From assembly GCF_000744255.1 (NCBI RefSeq), contig NZ_JQLO01000001.1, forward strand, positions 1,426,001-1,490,000: a stretch of 64,000 bases of DNA, given 5' to 3'. This document shows, piece by piece, positions 39,602-49,317 of the stretch. This DNA is from Carnobacterium divergens DSM 20623. Its GTDB lineage: Bacteria; Bacillota; Bacilli; Lactobacillales; Carnobacteriaceae. A model generated the notes under the pieces. It was not told the origin of the DNA. It worked only from the letters and a program-made list of their open reading frames with translations, and made no database searches. Both the position numbers and the translations under genes were made by a program. Within the stretch, counting starts at the first letter, position 1; the number at the start of each line of letters is the position of its first letter.

Positions 39602-39617
39602 GCAAGTTCCGTGCCAA
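39602..39617 (-). promoter_or_regulatory. Sigma-54 (-24/-12) promoter P2
   Basis: The minus strand reads TTGGCACGGAACTTGCAT, a full consensus match with GG and GC 12 bases apart, 45 bases upstream of the IIB start. Confidence 0.92.
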
Positions 39618-39668
39618 CTTTTAATCATCAAAATCCAGATATACCAATGTTTTTAGGATTCATTTAAT

Positions 39669-39696
39669 TACACTCTCTACCTTAAATTTTTACACA
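39669..39696 (-). promoter_or_regulatory. Paired TGTGTA-like enhancer motifs of P2
   Basis: AGTGTA at 39669-39674 and TGTGTA at 39691-39696, 22 bp apart. The far copy is centred about 90 bp upstream of the -12 GC, as at the other promoters. Confidence 0.55.
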
Positions 39697-39799
39697 CTTC
39701 ATTTAAACAGCAACTTTATTGATTGCACGCTTCTTTTTCCCTTTACACTATCGCTTGAAGCTAATTTTAGTAGACTGATTATAGTCAATACCAATAAAG

Positions 39800-39831
39800 A
39801 AACATCCCACACTTAAAATTGTGGGATGTCT
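39800..39831 (-). terminator. Terminator after the second IIC gene
   Basis: ACATCCCACA and TGTGGGATGT form a 10-bp stem around an 8-base loop, followed by a T-rich tail on the minus strand. Confidence 0.85.
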
Positions 39832-39837
39832 TTAAAT

Positions 39838-41091
39838 TTAAGCTACTTCTTTTTCGCGTTTTAATTCTTGAATTTCAGCAATTTTTACAAATGGTGCGTA
39901 GATTACAACTGAAATTAATAAGTTAACTGCTGCTAATACTCCACCTGCAACGCTTTGAGTTGCTAAGAATCCGCCAATAATTGGAGGAGTTACCCATGGT
40001 GGCATTACCGTTGCTGCTGGTACAAGTCCAGAACTAGTTGCCAAGTATGCAACAGTTACTAAAACAACTGGTGTCAAAATAAATGGAATGAACATTAATG
40101 GGTTTAGCACAATTGGCAAACCGAACATCATTGGTTCATTAATATTAAAAATCCCTGGTGCTGTACTTAAATTTGTTACGATTTTATAAGCTTTATTACG
40201 ACGTCCGAATAAGAAAATAGCAATAATTAAACCTAATGTTGCACCTGTTCCACCTAAGTTTACAAATGAATCAAAGAATGGTTTGTTTACAATATAGGGT
40301 GCTACTTCGCCAGCTTTGATTGCCGCTTGATTCGCTTCAATTGCTGGTAAATTAATTGTTTGCATTAATGGCTCTACCATGTTCGCGCCATGTAATCCAA
40401 AGAACCATAGGAATGGTGTAATAAATGCTAATAGCATTGCTGATGGCAATGAATTTGCCAATCCCATAAATGGTTGTTGAACCAACTCGTAGAATGACGC
40501 TACTAAATCTTTAACACCGAATGCTAAGAAAATTGTTGTGATTAAACCAAAGATACTAATTGTAATCATTGCTGGGAATAACGCTGCAAATGATTTTGCT
40601 ACTGCTGGTGGCACGCCTTCTGGCATTTTTACGATTAGTTTTTCATTTCCAACTAGACGAGAAAAAATCTCAGCAGAAATCAAACCAACTAATAGTGCGA
40701 TAAACAATCCGTTTGAAGCCATTCCTGTTGCTCCACCAAGAGCAAAGAAAGATGCTACAGAAACAACACCGGCTGCTACGCCATCTTTACCATAATGCTT
40801 TGTTAGGTTGTAGGCAACCATGAAAGCGATTAAAACTGATAAGATACCAAAAGTTCCGTTCCAAACATTTCCACCGAAACTCTTCCAAAGTTCTTCACCA
40901 AAAGTATTGTTCATAAATGTTTGATACATTGGAATTGGTAAATTATTGATCAAAATTGCCAATGATCCTAAAATCATTAGTGGCATTGTTACAATAAATG
41001 CATCCCTAATTGCCACTAAGTGACGTTGCGCTGCGATTTTTGACGCAGGTGGGATAAAGTATTTCTCCATAAAATTAATAAATCCATCCAT
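39838..41091 (-). CDS. PTS lactose/cellobiose-family transporter subunit IIC
   Basis: The membrane channel of the second cassette, 417 residues with about ten hydrophobic segments. Motifs are LVAIRDAFIVTMPLMILGSLAIL, FFGLHGANMVEP and PGIFNINEPMMFGLPIVLNPLMFIPFILTP. It is shorter than, and well diverged from, the IIC at 36306-37703. It is monocistronic between promoter P1 and a terminator, while its likely IIB and IIA partners are read from P2. Substrate specificity is not visible. Confidence 0.94.
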   Translation of the reverse strand: MDGFINFMEKYFIPPASKIAAQRHLVAIRDAFIVTMPLMILGSLAILINNLPIPMYQTFMNNTFGEELWKSFGGNVWNGTFGILSVLIAFMVAYNLTKHYGKDGVAAGVVSVASFFALGGATGMASNGLFIALLVGLISAEIFSRLVGNEKLIVKMPEGVPPAVAKSFAALFPAMITISIFGLITTIFLAFGVKDLVASFYELVQQPFMGLANSLPSAMLLAFITPFLWFFGLHGANMVEPLMQTINLPAIEANQAAIKAGEVAPYIVNKPFFDSFVNLGGTGATLGLIIAIFLFGRRNKAYKIVTNLSTAPGIFNINEPMMFGLPIVLNPLMFIPFILTPVVLVTVAYLATSSGLVPAATVMPPWVTPPIIGGFLATQSVAGGVLAAVNLLISVVIYAPFVKIAEIQELKREKEVA

Positions 41092-41209
41092 TTTTATTGC
41101 CTCCTTATAATTGAGGTTTAAATTAAAATCATTGCCAATAAATAATTGCTTAAAACAAATTTTTCTATTTTAACTTTTTTAATTTAACCCCTTACATTGT
41201 TTATTATAT

Positions 41210-41225
41210 GCAAGTATCGTGCCAA
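41210..41225 (-). promoter_or_regulatory. Sigma-54 (-24/-12) promoter P1
   Basis: The minus strand reads TTGGCACGATACTTGCAT, a full consensus match with GG and GC 12 bases apart. It serves the 39838-41091 IIC. Confidence 0.92.
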
Positions 41226-41268
41226 AATAAAAAAACACGAAGAAAGCTTTAAAATCAAGTTTTCTTCA
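41226..41268 (-). terminator. Terminator after the sigma-54 activator gene
   Basis: GAAGAAAgCTT pairs with AAGtTTTCTTC (one mismatch), and the minus strand continues with seven T directly in front of P1. Confidence 0.75.
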
Positions 41269-41282
41269 TGGTTTTCATTTAA

Positions 41283-41309
41283 TACACAATAGCTACAGTA
41301 CCTTACACA
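41283..41309 (-). promoter_or_regulatory. Paired TGTGTA enhancer-like motifs of P1
   Basis: TGTGTA at 41283-41288 and 41304-41309, 21 bp apart, the far copy centred about 95 bp upstream of the -12 GC. A further inverted TGTGTA copy lies at about 41320-41325. Confidence 0.6.
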
Positions 41310-41344
41310 CTTTCATTTTTGTGTATTTTTATTTATTTAACTCG

Positions 41345-44017
41345 TTATTTATTAATTGTTAATTGAACTTTATTGTCAATAAACATTTGAACAATATAGG
41401 CTACTTCATCTTCTACCATTAGAACGCCATATTGTTTTTCAATTGCCATTAAAGCTGTTTTAACAATATCCATTTCGATTCGATGTTGTTTTTTATACTC
41501 TTCTAAATTAGGAAAATTACGAATAACCGTCCCTACTTTTAGGCGTTCAACTAAAAAGGCTAAGTGAATCATAATTCCTGTATCGACACCCGGTTCAACA
41601 ATAATATGCATATCTGTTTGAAGTTGGTGGACAATTTTTTGAGAAAGCATCACTAGTTTATGAACCGAACCAACATTACGAATCGTTCCTTCTAGTGATT
41701 GAATCATTTGTTCTACAGGAATTTCTTCGTCAACAATTCGTTTTAAAATATTTAATTTTTCATCATTAAAAATATCATAGGCTGAAAAATATGGAATGTT
41801 TTGATAATCAAATTCAACAGTCCCAACAATCGCTTTAATTTCATATTCTTCCATCAAATCATCAATATGTTGTTTGAATGCTTCCCTGTGTAAAAATTGT
41901 AATTGAATAATTTTCGTGCGGCTTTCATCAATTACAGGGCTGATTCGCTCGTTTAAATGTTTTGCTACACCTTCCCCTGTAAAACAGGTGACTAATACAG
42001 CTTTTTTTTGCGGTTTTTCATTGGTTAAAGGATGTTTTGAATAATTTTCAAATGAAAGTTGGCAATTTTGATAAATGTCTTCCAACGTTCTTCCTACAGA
42101 TGCCATTCTTACTGCTTCTAACACAATAGGGGTACTTACCATAGAAAGGGATTTTGTACGAATGCCTAGTTCTTCAGAAAGCATATTGCCAAAAGAAGTT
42201 AGCGAACCCATGTCGGACAATACTAATAACCCATGTTTATAAGACTCTCGATCTGCAAGTATTGTTGTTTTAACGCGCTCATACATCTTTTGAACTTCCA
42301 TCGTCAATGGCATATCAATAGCGACTCCAACTTTGGTGTCTAGCAATTCTTGTACAGTCTCTAACATACTAGTTGCTGTTGATCGCCCATGCATTAGAAC
42401 CATAATAGAGACGAGTTCTTCTTGCGGTACTACTGCGTCGCTAATATCAATCGTTAAAAACATGGTAATAAAACCGATTTCATCAAAAGGGATTTCAATT
42501 TGTAAACTTTCTTCAATCATACCAGATAAATCAATGGCTACTTGGAATTCTTTTGAATAATTTTTTCGAACATTGTTTAAATCTGGATGAACAATTTGAC
42601 GATTTTCTTTGATACGTTCAATCGAACTTTGCAAATGTAGTGCAAATGCAAAACGCGCTTTTGGATTGTAGCTTCGATCTAGTCGTTCTTCGGCTAAGTC
42701 ATAGAGTTGGTCCGTTAAACTTCGAATATCTTCTGGGATCAAATCTTGATGAACTTCACTCATCGATAATTTTTCAACATAATCTCTAAAATATTTGTTC
42801 ATATCTGTTGCCATTAATTCTTCTAAATTGATGTCATCAATTGAACCTGTTGCTAAAATTTCATCTACTTTTTCCTCAATAATACTGTATACACCCATAT
42901 CTTTATCTGTTTCTTGACCACTTGGAACATAGCTAAATTGACTGGTTTTATGATCAATTAATCGTTCCATACGTTCAGGCGCTTCTTTGACTAAAAGCAA
43001 TCCTTTTTGAACTTGTAATGGCAAATCTTTTTGGGAAATACGTAAATATTCTTCTTGGTGAGTTCGGTAGTGTAAAAATGCTTTCGCGCATACTAATTTT
43101 AAATCTCTTTGGACTTGTCCAATATTGCCCTCTGCATGGTATAACATGAAAGCTAATAATACTTCTCTTTCTACGACAATTTTTTGGCCAAGACGATCTG
43201 ATTCTTTTTGTAAAAAAGTAGCAACTAATTCATAGCGTTCATCAATTGATCTTTCTTCTAATGGAGGTAATGTAATCATCATTGGAATACGGCGATTAAA
43301 CGTTGACAGTAATGTATCAGAATTTTCTGTTGTCGCTCCTATAATTTGAACACTTGCTTCATGGACTTGACTGCTTTCACCTAGCGGACGGTAAATCCCT
43401 TTATCGATGAAAGTAAAGAGCATTTCTTGTCCTTCTGGAGGCAAACGATGGATCTCATCTAAAAAAAGAATTCCTCCATTTGCTTTATTCATTAACCCAG
43501 GGCGATCTTCGGCAGCCCCTGTATAGGAACCTTTTTTAACACCAAAAATATGACCAAATAATAATTGAGGATTTTGAGCATAATCCGCGCAGTTGAAAGA
43601 AATAAAAGGAGCGTCTGCGGCTAATGTTTCTGACTCTACTGCAAAGTGGTACATCGACTCAGCAAATAGGGATTTACCTGTTCCTGTTTTACCAAAAATA
43701 ATAGTGTGTAATCCTCTTGGGGGATATAAAATGGCCGCTTTTGCTTGTTGAATCATTACTTTAAGAGATTCTTTATTCCCAATAAGATGAGCAAAGGATT
43801 CAGTATCATTTGTCGCATGTTCTTTCTTTTTATCAAGGCGTTGATACAAAACTGGTCTGCCGTTTATTTTTTCAATGGCTTTTTCTTTAAACAAATCATT
43901 TAAATATCTACTTACGTTTGCACGATCTAAATCCAATTCTTTTGCAATCTCAACTGCTGTAAATTGTTCAGATCGATTTTCTAAAAAATTTAAAATATCT
44001 TTTTTTCGATTAGACAA
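41345..44017 (-). CDS. LevR-type sigma-54 activator with PTS regulation domains
   Basis: An 890-residue enhancer-binding activator. In order: helix-turn-helix ([22 protein letters not shown], about 18-39), AAA+ sigma-54 domain with Walker A GKTGTGKS, the sigma-54-contact loop GSYTGA (usually GAFTGA) and Walker [12 protein letters not shown], then PRD1, an EIIA-Man-like domain with [11 protein letters not shown], an EIIB-like part with [13 protein letters not shown], and a C-terminal PRD2 ([15 protein letters not shown]). PTS proteins phosphorylate such PRDs, tying activity to sugar uptake. It starts at TTG after GGGGGAA. It lies beside four -24/-12 promoters, its evident targets. Confidence 0.95.
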   Translation of the reverse strand: MSNRKKDILNFLENRSEQFTAVEIAKELDLDRANVSRYLNDLFKEKAIEKINGRPVLYQRLDKKKEHATNDTESFAHLIGNKESLKVMIQQAKAAILYPPRGLHTIIFGKTGTGKSLFAESMYHFAVESETLAADAPFISFNCADYAQNPQLLFGHIFGVKKGSYTGAAEDRPGLMNKANGGILFLDEIHRLPPEGQEMLFTFIDKGIYRPLGESSQVHEASVQIIGATTENSDTLLSTFNRRIPMMITLPPLEERSIDERYELVATFLQKESDRLGQKIVVEREVLLAFMLYHAEGNIGQVQRDLKLVCAKAFLHYRTHQEEYLRISQKDLPLQVQKGLLLVKEAPERMERLIDHKTSQFSYVPSGQETDKDMGVYSIIEEKVDEILATGSIDDINLEELMATDMNKYFRDYVEKLSMSEVHQDLIPEDIRSLTDQLYDLAEERLDRSYNPKARFAFALHLQSSIERIKENRQIVHPDLNNVRKNYSKEFQVAIDLSGMIEESLQIEIPFDEIGFITMFLTIDISDAVVPQEELVSIMVLMHGRSTATSMLETVQELLDTKVGVAIDMPLTMEVQKMYERVKTTILADRESYKHGLLVLSDMGSLTSFGNMLSEELGIRTKSLSMVSTPIVLEAVRMASVGRTLEDIYQNCQLSFENYSKHPLTNEKPQKKAVLVTCFTGEGVAKHLNERISPVIDESRTKIIQLQFLHREAFKQHIDDLMEEYEIKAIVGTVEFDYQNIPYFSAYDIFNDEKLNILKRIVDEEIPVEQMIQSLEGTIRNVGSVHKLVMLSQKIVHQLQTDMHIIVEPGVDTGIMIHLAFLVERLKVGTVIRNFPNLEEYKKQHRIEMDIVKTALMAIEKQYGVLMVEDEVAYIVQMFIDNKVQLTINK

Positions 44018-44082
44018 CTAGTATTCCCCCAATCTAAACTTGTTCAAACTTCTATTTTTAAATAAAATGGGCTTTTTTATCT

Positions 44083-45354
44083 TTATTCTTTTGTTTTTCT
44101 TCTTGCCCCTTTGTTTTTTTGATCTTTCTTTTTGTTTTTTCTTTTTTTAGGAATTTCTGGAGTAGGAGCATTTTTTTTCTTTTCTTTTTTTACTTTTGGA
44201 GAAGCTGGTTTACTTTCTACTTCAACTTGTTCTGTTTGTTCTGGACGCTCAGTAACAATTTCTCCGCCAAATAGATATAATGGCGTTAATTCAATCTCTA
44301 AAGGCTCGACAATTTTTTTAAATTCACGACGTTCTCGATCATTCACCAAGGTTAAAACTGTTCCGTCAGCCCCCATTCTAGCCGTTCTGCCTGAACGATG
44401 AATATAGCTTTCTTTAGTCATCGGTAAATCATATTGAATCACATAAGGCAAACCGTGAATGTCTAATCCTCTTGACGCCACATCAGTTGTTAATAAAAGT
44501 TTTACTTTTTTATTTCTAAATTGTTGCAAAGCGTGTTGACGTTCTGTTTTATATTTTTCTCCATGTAAGACCGCAACGGAAACACCTTCATAACTTAATT
44601 TTTCAGCTACAGTTACTAAATTGGCTACGTTATTGATAAATACCAAACCACTGAAGTCAGGGAGTTGTGTTAATCGTTTAATAACTTCAACACGTTTTCT
44701 TGTTGGCGTTTCAATATAGCCATGAACAACGGTCCCATGTGACTCATCTTCATTCGTTACATCAATCCATAGTGGATCGCTATTAAACCATTTTGGCATC
44801 TCAGTCATGATTTCATTACTGGTTGCTGAGAAAAAACCCATTTGTCGTTCATTTGGCATGTTAGCCACTACTTTTCTAACAGTTGCTAACTGATCTTGTT
44901 GAAGTAAATGATCTGCTTCATCTAAAATGACTGTTTTCACTTGGTGTAATTTTAATTTTTTTAAATCAGAAATTTCTAAAATTCGACCTGCTGTTCCTAC
45001 AATAATTTCAGGCTTGTCTCTTAATTTTTCTAGTTGACGTTTAATATTGGCTCCACCAATTAAGGGTTGAACTTTAATGTCTACTTGTTTCGCCCATTCT
45101 TTTACAACGGCTGCCACTTGAACAGCTAATTCTTGTGAGGGTGTTAAAATAACAACTTGTAACCCAGCCTTTGGCACGATTGTTTCTAAAAGCGGGAGTG
45201 TGTAAGCCACTGTTTTTCCTGTTCCAGTTGGTGAAATGCCGATCACGTCTTTGCCTTCAATTAATGGCGTAAATACTTTTTCTTGAATTGCAGAAGGTTG
45301 ATTGTACGCTAATTTTTCCCAGTATGCTTGTAGTTCGTTTGTTAGTTTATCCAT
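44083..45354 (-). CDS. DEAD-box RNA helicase (YfmL-like)
   Basis: ATP-dependent RNA helicase of about 423 residues. Motifs in order: Q-motif region YNQPSAIQEKV, GISPTGTGKT (I), PSQELA (Ia), GTAGR (Ib), DEAD (II), SATS (III), VFINNVANL (IV), TTDVASRGLDI (V) and HRSGRTARM (VI). The tail is very lysine-rich (about 380-423), as in RNA-annealing tails. I prefer the start at 45354, because a TATAAT box at 45395-45400 puts the transcript start almost on the upstream ATG at 45387. The overall layout is closest to B. subtilis YfmL, a ribosome-assembly factor. Confidence 0.92.
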   Translation of the reverse strand: MDKLTNELQAYWEKLAYNQPSAIQEKVFTPLIEGKDVIGISPTGTGKTVAYTLPLLETIVPKAGLQVVILTPSQELAVQVAAVVKEWAKQVDIKVQPLIGGANIKRQLEKLRDKPEIIVGTAGRILEISDLKKLKLHQVKTVILDEADHLLQQDQLATVRKVVANMPNERQMGFFSATSNEIMTEMPKWFNSDPLWIDVTNEDESHGTVVHGYIETPTRKRVEVIKRLTQLPDFSGLVFINNVANLVTVAEKLSYEGVSVAVLHGEKYKTERQHALQQFRNKKVKLLLTTDVASRGLDIHGLPYVIQYDLPMTKESYIHRSGRTARMGADGTVLTLVNDRERREFKKIVEPLEIELTPLYLFGGEIVTERPEQTEQVEVESKPASPKVKKEKKKNAPTPEIPKKRKNKKKDQKNKGARRKTKE

Positions 45355-45394
45355 AGTGTGTAATTTCCCCGTTTCTCTATCGTTCATCTTATCT

Positions 45395-45400
45395 ATTATA
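45395..45400 (-). promoter_or_regulatory. Candidate -10 element of the helicase gene
   Basis: The minus strand reads AGTATAATAG with a perfect TATAAT. The predicted transcript start is about 45388, which favours the ATG at 45354. Confidence 0.5.
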
Positions 45401-45496
45401 CTTTAAAAAAACGTCCTTTTGTTGGATATTTTTAATAAATTCCTTTTTTATTTAAATTACTCTATTTTATTATCCGCAATTTAAATTTATATCATC

Positions 45497-45531
45497 AAAA
45501 AACCATTAGATTTTTTCATCCAATGGTTTTT
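45497..45531 (-). terminator. Terminator after the Gfo/Idh/MocA gene
   Basis: AAAAACCATT and AATGGTTTTT pair around a 14-base loop, with an A-run before and T-rich tail after. Confidence 0.85.
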
Positions 45532-45541
45532 GTTTACTTAT

Positions 45542-46543
45542 TTAAATTTTATCTGCGTCAAAAACAATGCCTGCATCGTCTCTAAGTTTTTTCAGCACTT
45601 CATTCACTTGTTGACTTAGCAATAACCACGATTGATAAAGCTCTTGATTTTTTTTATCTTCTGGATGATTCAATACTTTAGCAAAGGCTTTTGCTTCATC
45701 TACCATTGGATTTTCTTGAGGGGGTGTTGCTAGTTCTTGACGTGTCGCTGTTTTACGGTCAATAACTTCAATTGACGAAATGGCGTTTACTCCATCCATA
45801 AGAATGGTTTGATTAAGTGTGTAGATTTCTGAAGGTAAGTACGAATCAACCATTTTACCTGTTAAGAGTGTCACATCGAAACCTGGATATCTTAAAATCA
45901 TGGTTCCCATTCCGTCAACTTCCGTTGCGATTTTTTGTGCAAAATAATGACAGCTTATCGGCATCCCAAACCAACCAATTGCAGCATACACACCATACAC
46001 ACCTAAATCAGATAAAGCACCCCCTGAAAAGTGTGGTGAAAAAATATTGGGTTCTTGTCCTTCTAGCACTTGATCATAGCGAGAAGAGTATTTCATATAA
46101 GTAAAGGTTGCCCCTTTGATATCATCTATTTTCGTTAATTCTTCTTTTACAATTGCAAAATTTTGTTCGTGGATATGTCTTGCTGCTTCTAAGAGAAATA
46201 CATCGTTTTCTTCGGCTACTTGTTTAGCAGCATGCCATTCTGTTGGATTTGAAAACATCGGCTTTTCAACGATTACATGTTTTTTTGCTTTCATTAATGT
46301 CAACGCTTGTTGAAAATGTAGGCTATTTGGCGAAGCAATATAAACAACATCAATTCCTGGATGGTTTGCAAAATCTTCTAATTTTGTCTCAAAAATAGTG
46401 GCTCCATAAGGTTTTCCAAAAGTTTCAGCTTGTTCCTTTTTTCGTGAATAAACAGCCACTAGCTGGTACTCTTTTGTTTCAATGGCAGCATCAATAAATT
46501 GATTCGTAATCCAGTTTGTTCCAATAATTCCTAAATTTAACAT
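45542..46543 (-). CDS. Gfo/Idh/MocA-family NAD(P)-dependent oxidoreductase
   Basis: Probable sugar or inositol-type dehydrogenase of 333 residues. The N-terminal Rossmann fold starts LNLGIIGTNWITNQFIDAA. Family motifs are VVYIASPNSLHFQQA and KKHVIVEKPMFSNPTEW (the EKP lysine, about 96), then LLEAARHIHEQ and SGGALSDLGVYGVYA. The residue before the nucleotide loop ends GTNW, slightly unlike the usual GxGxxA. It follows sfsA by 38 bp and may be co-transcribed. The substrate is unknown. Confidence 0.9.
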   Translation of the reverse strand: MLNLGIIGTNWITNQFIDAAIETKEYQLVAVYSRKKEQAETFGKPYGATIFETKLEDFANHPGIDVVYIASPNSLHFQQALTLMKAKKHVIVEKPMFSNPTEWHAAKQVAEENDVFLLEAARHIHEQNFAIVKEELTKIDDIKGATFTYMKYSSRYDQVLEGQEPNIFSPHFSGGALSDLGVYGVYAAIGWFGMPISCHYFAQKIATEVDGMGTMILRYPGFDVTLLTGKMVDSYLPSEIYTLNQTILMDGVNAISSIEVIDRKTATRQELATPPQENPMVDEAKAFAKVLNHPEDKKNQELYQSWLLLSQQVNEVLKKLRDDAGIVFDADKI

Positions 46544-46581
46544 TGCTTCACGTCCTCAATTAGTTTCATCGTCCTATTAAA

Positions 46582-47286
46582 TCAATTTAGTTTAAAAGGA
46601 ATCGACTTATTTATTGTAATCGTTTTAGGGGTCACCTGACAAGTATAAGCTATTGTATTAACACCAGTTTTTAATGCGTTTTCCATTGCTTCTTGAAGCG
46701 CTGGCTGCATCTTTCGATTAATTGTTGCAGATTCTACTCCTTCCATTTGAACAATAAAACAAACACATCCATAGAATCCTACTTTCACGGCATGAATTAG
46801 TTCATTAACGTGTTTTAATCCTCTTAAAGTTGGAGCATCTGGAAATGACACTTGGTTATTTTTTTCTAGGGTCATTCCTTTTACTTCAATAAATCCTTTT
46901 TCAGATTTATCGGTTTCAAAATAAAAATCAAATTTTGAATTTTGATACACAACTTCTCTTTTTAAGGTTTGAATGATTCCTTTAACCCCTGGCAACTGCA
47001 TTTTTCCAGTCAATAAGCTTTCCTCAACTATTTCATTAGGAACTTGACTGTCAATATTTATCAGTCTATTTCCTTTTAAAACCGAAATTAAGTCATAATC
47101 TGTTTTTCTCGTTTTAGAGGGAACATAATTTAGGTATACCGTCACTCCTGGTATGAGCAATTCTTTGCATCGTCCAGTGTTTTTAACGTGTGTTACAATC
47201 TCTTTTCCTGCAACTTGGCAGATAGCAATAAAACGATTTGGTCGTTCGATAAAGGTTCCTTTCACAATCTCTCGATACTCTACCAT
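46582..47286 (-). CDS. sfsA: SfsA (sugar fermentation stimulation protein family)
   Basis: A 234-residue protein of the SfsA family, described as a nucleic-acid-binding or nuclease-like protein with unclear cell role. Conserved parts are FIERPNRFIAICQV, THVKNTGRCKELLIPG, DFYFETDKSEKGFIEVKGMTLE (acidic residues of a nuclease-like core), and SFPDAPTLRGLKHVNELI. The start at 47286 (MVEYREIV) is used because the ATG four codons earlier sits on the ribosome site GAGGTG. Confidence 0.93.
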   Translation of the reverse strand: MVEYREIVKGTFIERPNRFIAICQVAGKEIVTHVKNTGRCKELLIPGVTVYLNYVPSKTRKTDYDLISVLKGNRLINIDSQVPNEIVEESLLTGKMQLPGVKGIIQTLKREVVYQNSKFDFYFETDKSEKGFIEVKGMTLEKNNQVSFPDAPTLRGLKHVNELIHAVKVGFYGCVCFIVQMEGVESATINRKMQPALQEAMENALKTGVNTIAYTCQVTPKTITINKSIPFKLN

Positions 47287-47331
47287 AAAACACCTCATCT
47301 ATTTTAATTTAGTCTGTTTTTTTCTATACTA

Positions 47332-47377
47332 AAAAATCGAAAAGCTAAAAAGAAATTCTCTTAGCCTTTCGATTTTA
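47332..47377 (-). terminator. Terminator after the aldo-keto reductase gene
   Basis: AAAATCGAAA and TTTCGATTTT form the outer stem, with CTAA/TTAG inside, and T-run on the minus strand. Confidence 0.85.
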
Positions 47378-47379
47378 TT

Positions 47380-48180
47380 TTAACCCATCTCATTAAGGAT
47401 ATCCATGTCTTCATCTGATAATTCAAAATCAAAAATCGCTGCATTTTCAATTAATCGTTCTTTATGGGTTGTTTTAGGGATAGGAATAACGTCTCTTTGA
47501 ATATTCCATCGTAATACCACCTGTGAAACTGTTTTATTGTGTCTATTCGCAATTTTCAATAATTTATTTTCAGTAGTTAATTTGCCTCTTTTTAATGGTG
47601 AGTAAGCCATTGAGACAATGTTTTTACTCTCACAAAATTCATGTAGCTCTTCTTGACTATGACCGGGGTAAATTTCATATTGATTGACCGTCGGTTTTAT
47701 TTTAGCTGATTTTAATAAGGGTGTTAAATCACCCCGGGTAAAGTTTGCTACTCCTAGCGCTCTTACTCGTCCAGCTTCCACTAAAGTTTCCATCGCTTGC
47801 CAGGTATCTAAATTAACATCATCTGATTCATTTGGCCAGTGAATCAATAATAGATCGATATATTCTAATTCAAGTCGTTTAAAGCTTGCTTCAAATGCTT
47901 TCACTGTATTATCAAAACCCATTTCATTTTTCCAAATTTTCGTCACAACAAAAAGTTCTTCTCTTGAAATGCCTGCATTGATTGCTCGATTGATACCTCG
48001 GCCAACTCCGACTTCATTATTGTACATCGTCGCTGTATCGATCAAGCGATAGCCATTCATAATTGCCGTAAAAACAACTTCTTCTACTTCGTTGTCGTCC
48101 ATACCGTATGTTCCTAATCCTATACCTGGAATCGTTAACCCGTTTTTCAAAGGCAATCTGTCTAATAAACTTACTACCAT
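47380..48180 (-). CDS. Aldo-keto reductase
   Basis: NAD(P)H-dependent reductase of aldehydes or keto acids, 266 residues from MVVSLLDRLPLKNG. The catalytic tetrad is in place: Asp and Tyr in RLIDTATMYNNE, Lys in FVVTKIWKNE and His in LLIHWPNE. NADPH-site motifs VNQYEIYPGH, YSPLKRG and PIPKTTHKERL follow. It resembles the 2,5-diketo-gluconate/glyoxal reductase branch. The start at 48180 has AAAGGAG ten bases away. No pathway context. Confidence 0.93.
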   Translation of the reverse strand: MVVSLLDRLPLKNGLTIPGIGLGTYGMDDNEVEEVVFTAIMNGYRLIDTATMYNNEVGVGRGINRAINAGISREELFVVTKIWKNEMGFDNTVKAFEASFKRLELEYIDLLLIHWPNESDDVNLDTWQAMETLVEAGRVRALGVANFTRGDLTPLLKSAKIKPTVNQYEIYPGHSQEELHEFCESKNIVSMAYSPLKRGKLTTENKLLKIANRHNKTVSQVVLRWNIQRDVIPIPKTTHKERLIENAAIFDFELSDEDMDILNEMG

Positions 48181-48291
48181 TCGTATCACGCTCCTTTATA
48201 GATTAAGTTAAGTGTAACGAATTTAAAGAGTGAATTCAAAGAATAACCCTTATACTAAAGTAGCCTAGTCAAACCTATTTTAGTGTGTCTG

Positions 48292-49317
48292 CTAAATAGG
48301 AAGTGCGCTAAGGATTACCATTAACAGACATAAAAAAATCATACTAATAGTAAATTTTTTGTATAACATCAATAGAGCAATATATTCACGAATTAGTGCT
48401 GTTGGTAAAAAATAGAGCGCCGTTGGAGCTCCAACTCCTTCTGCCTTTAATTGGGCTTTTCTAGCATACAGTGCACCTCTTAAAACATGATAATTATTAG
48501 TTGAAAAGAGAATTTTTGGATTTTCTTTATCATTTTTCCAATCTTCGAAAATTATTTTTTTAGAAAATTTCATATTCTCATAGGTTGTCGTTGAAGCATC
48601 TTCAACCAAAATTTTTTCTTCTGGGATTTGTTGAGATAGTAAGTACTTCTTCATAGCAAACGCTTCTGATACTGGCTCATCTGCTCCTTGCCCACCGCTC
48701 ACAACTATTTTACTAGAACTATTTTTAACGTAATATTCAATGGCTTTATCCAACCGACTTTTTAGTAAGGGGGGAACTTCTTCACTTTTTATTCCTGAAC
48801 CCAGAACAATAATATAATCAATTTGTTTTTTTATAGGAATCATTTGATACATCCAAGAATAAAATAAATAACAAATAAAGAAAAAAGAAATCAACAGATC
48901 ACTTAAGATCAAAAATAAAATTGCTGAAAAAAGAACTAAATGTATTTCACCTGATCCGATAGTTATTAAATAAAAAAAAGCAGGTACAACAATCAATAAA
49001 TTCAATCCTAATAACGCTGAAAGTTTTGCAGTTACACTACGCCCTTCCTTAGTATTCATAATATGTGTATTAACAATAAAGAAAATACTGACACCTAAAA
49101 ATAATACCGGAAATAGTAAATAAACAATCATTAGAACAATAAATGAACCTTTGTTAGACACTTCACCTATTTGAACTAATAGTAATGACAACAAAGTTAG
49201 CGTAAGAAAAATACTTCCAAATGCTACACTCATTCCTCCAAAAAAACTGCGACGCTCTCTTAATAAAACCACCATACCTATTATAATAAAACAACTTGCT
49301 AAAATAACGAACTCCAT
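48292..49317 (-). CDS. YdcF-family membrane protein (DUF218)
   Basis: A 341-residue protein with four or five N-terminal membrane segments (about 1-150), a DUF218 domain and one or two C-terminal membrane helices (about 318-340). The domain has YIIVLGSGIKSEEVPPLLKSRL, KIVVSGGQGADEPVSEAFAM, EDASTTTYENM and LFSTNNYHVLRG, all typical of the YdcF/SanA group. The biochemical role is not established; related proteins affect the envelope. Ribosome site GAGGAG. Confidence 0.9.
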   Translation of the reverse strand: MEFVILASCFIIIGMVVLLRERRSFFGGMSVAFGSIFLTLTLLSLLLVQIGEVSNKGSFIVLMIVYLLFPVLFLGVSIFFIVNTHIMNTKEGRSVTAKLSALLGLNLLIVVPAFFYLITIGSGEIHLVLFSAILFLILSDLLISFFFICYLFYSWMYQMIPIKKQIDYIIVLGSGIKSEEVPPLLKSRLDKAIEYYVKNSSSKIVVSGGQGADEPVSEAFAMKKYLLSQQIPEEKILVEDASTTTYENMKFSKKIIFEDWKNDKENPKILFSTNNYHVLRGALYARKAQLKAEGVGAPTALYFLPTALIREYIALLMLYKKFTISMIFLCLLMVILSALPI

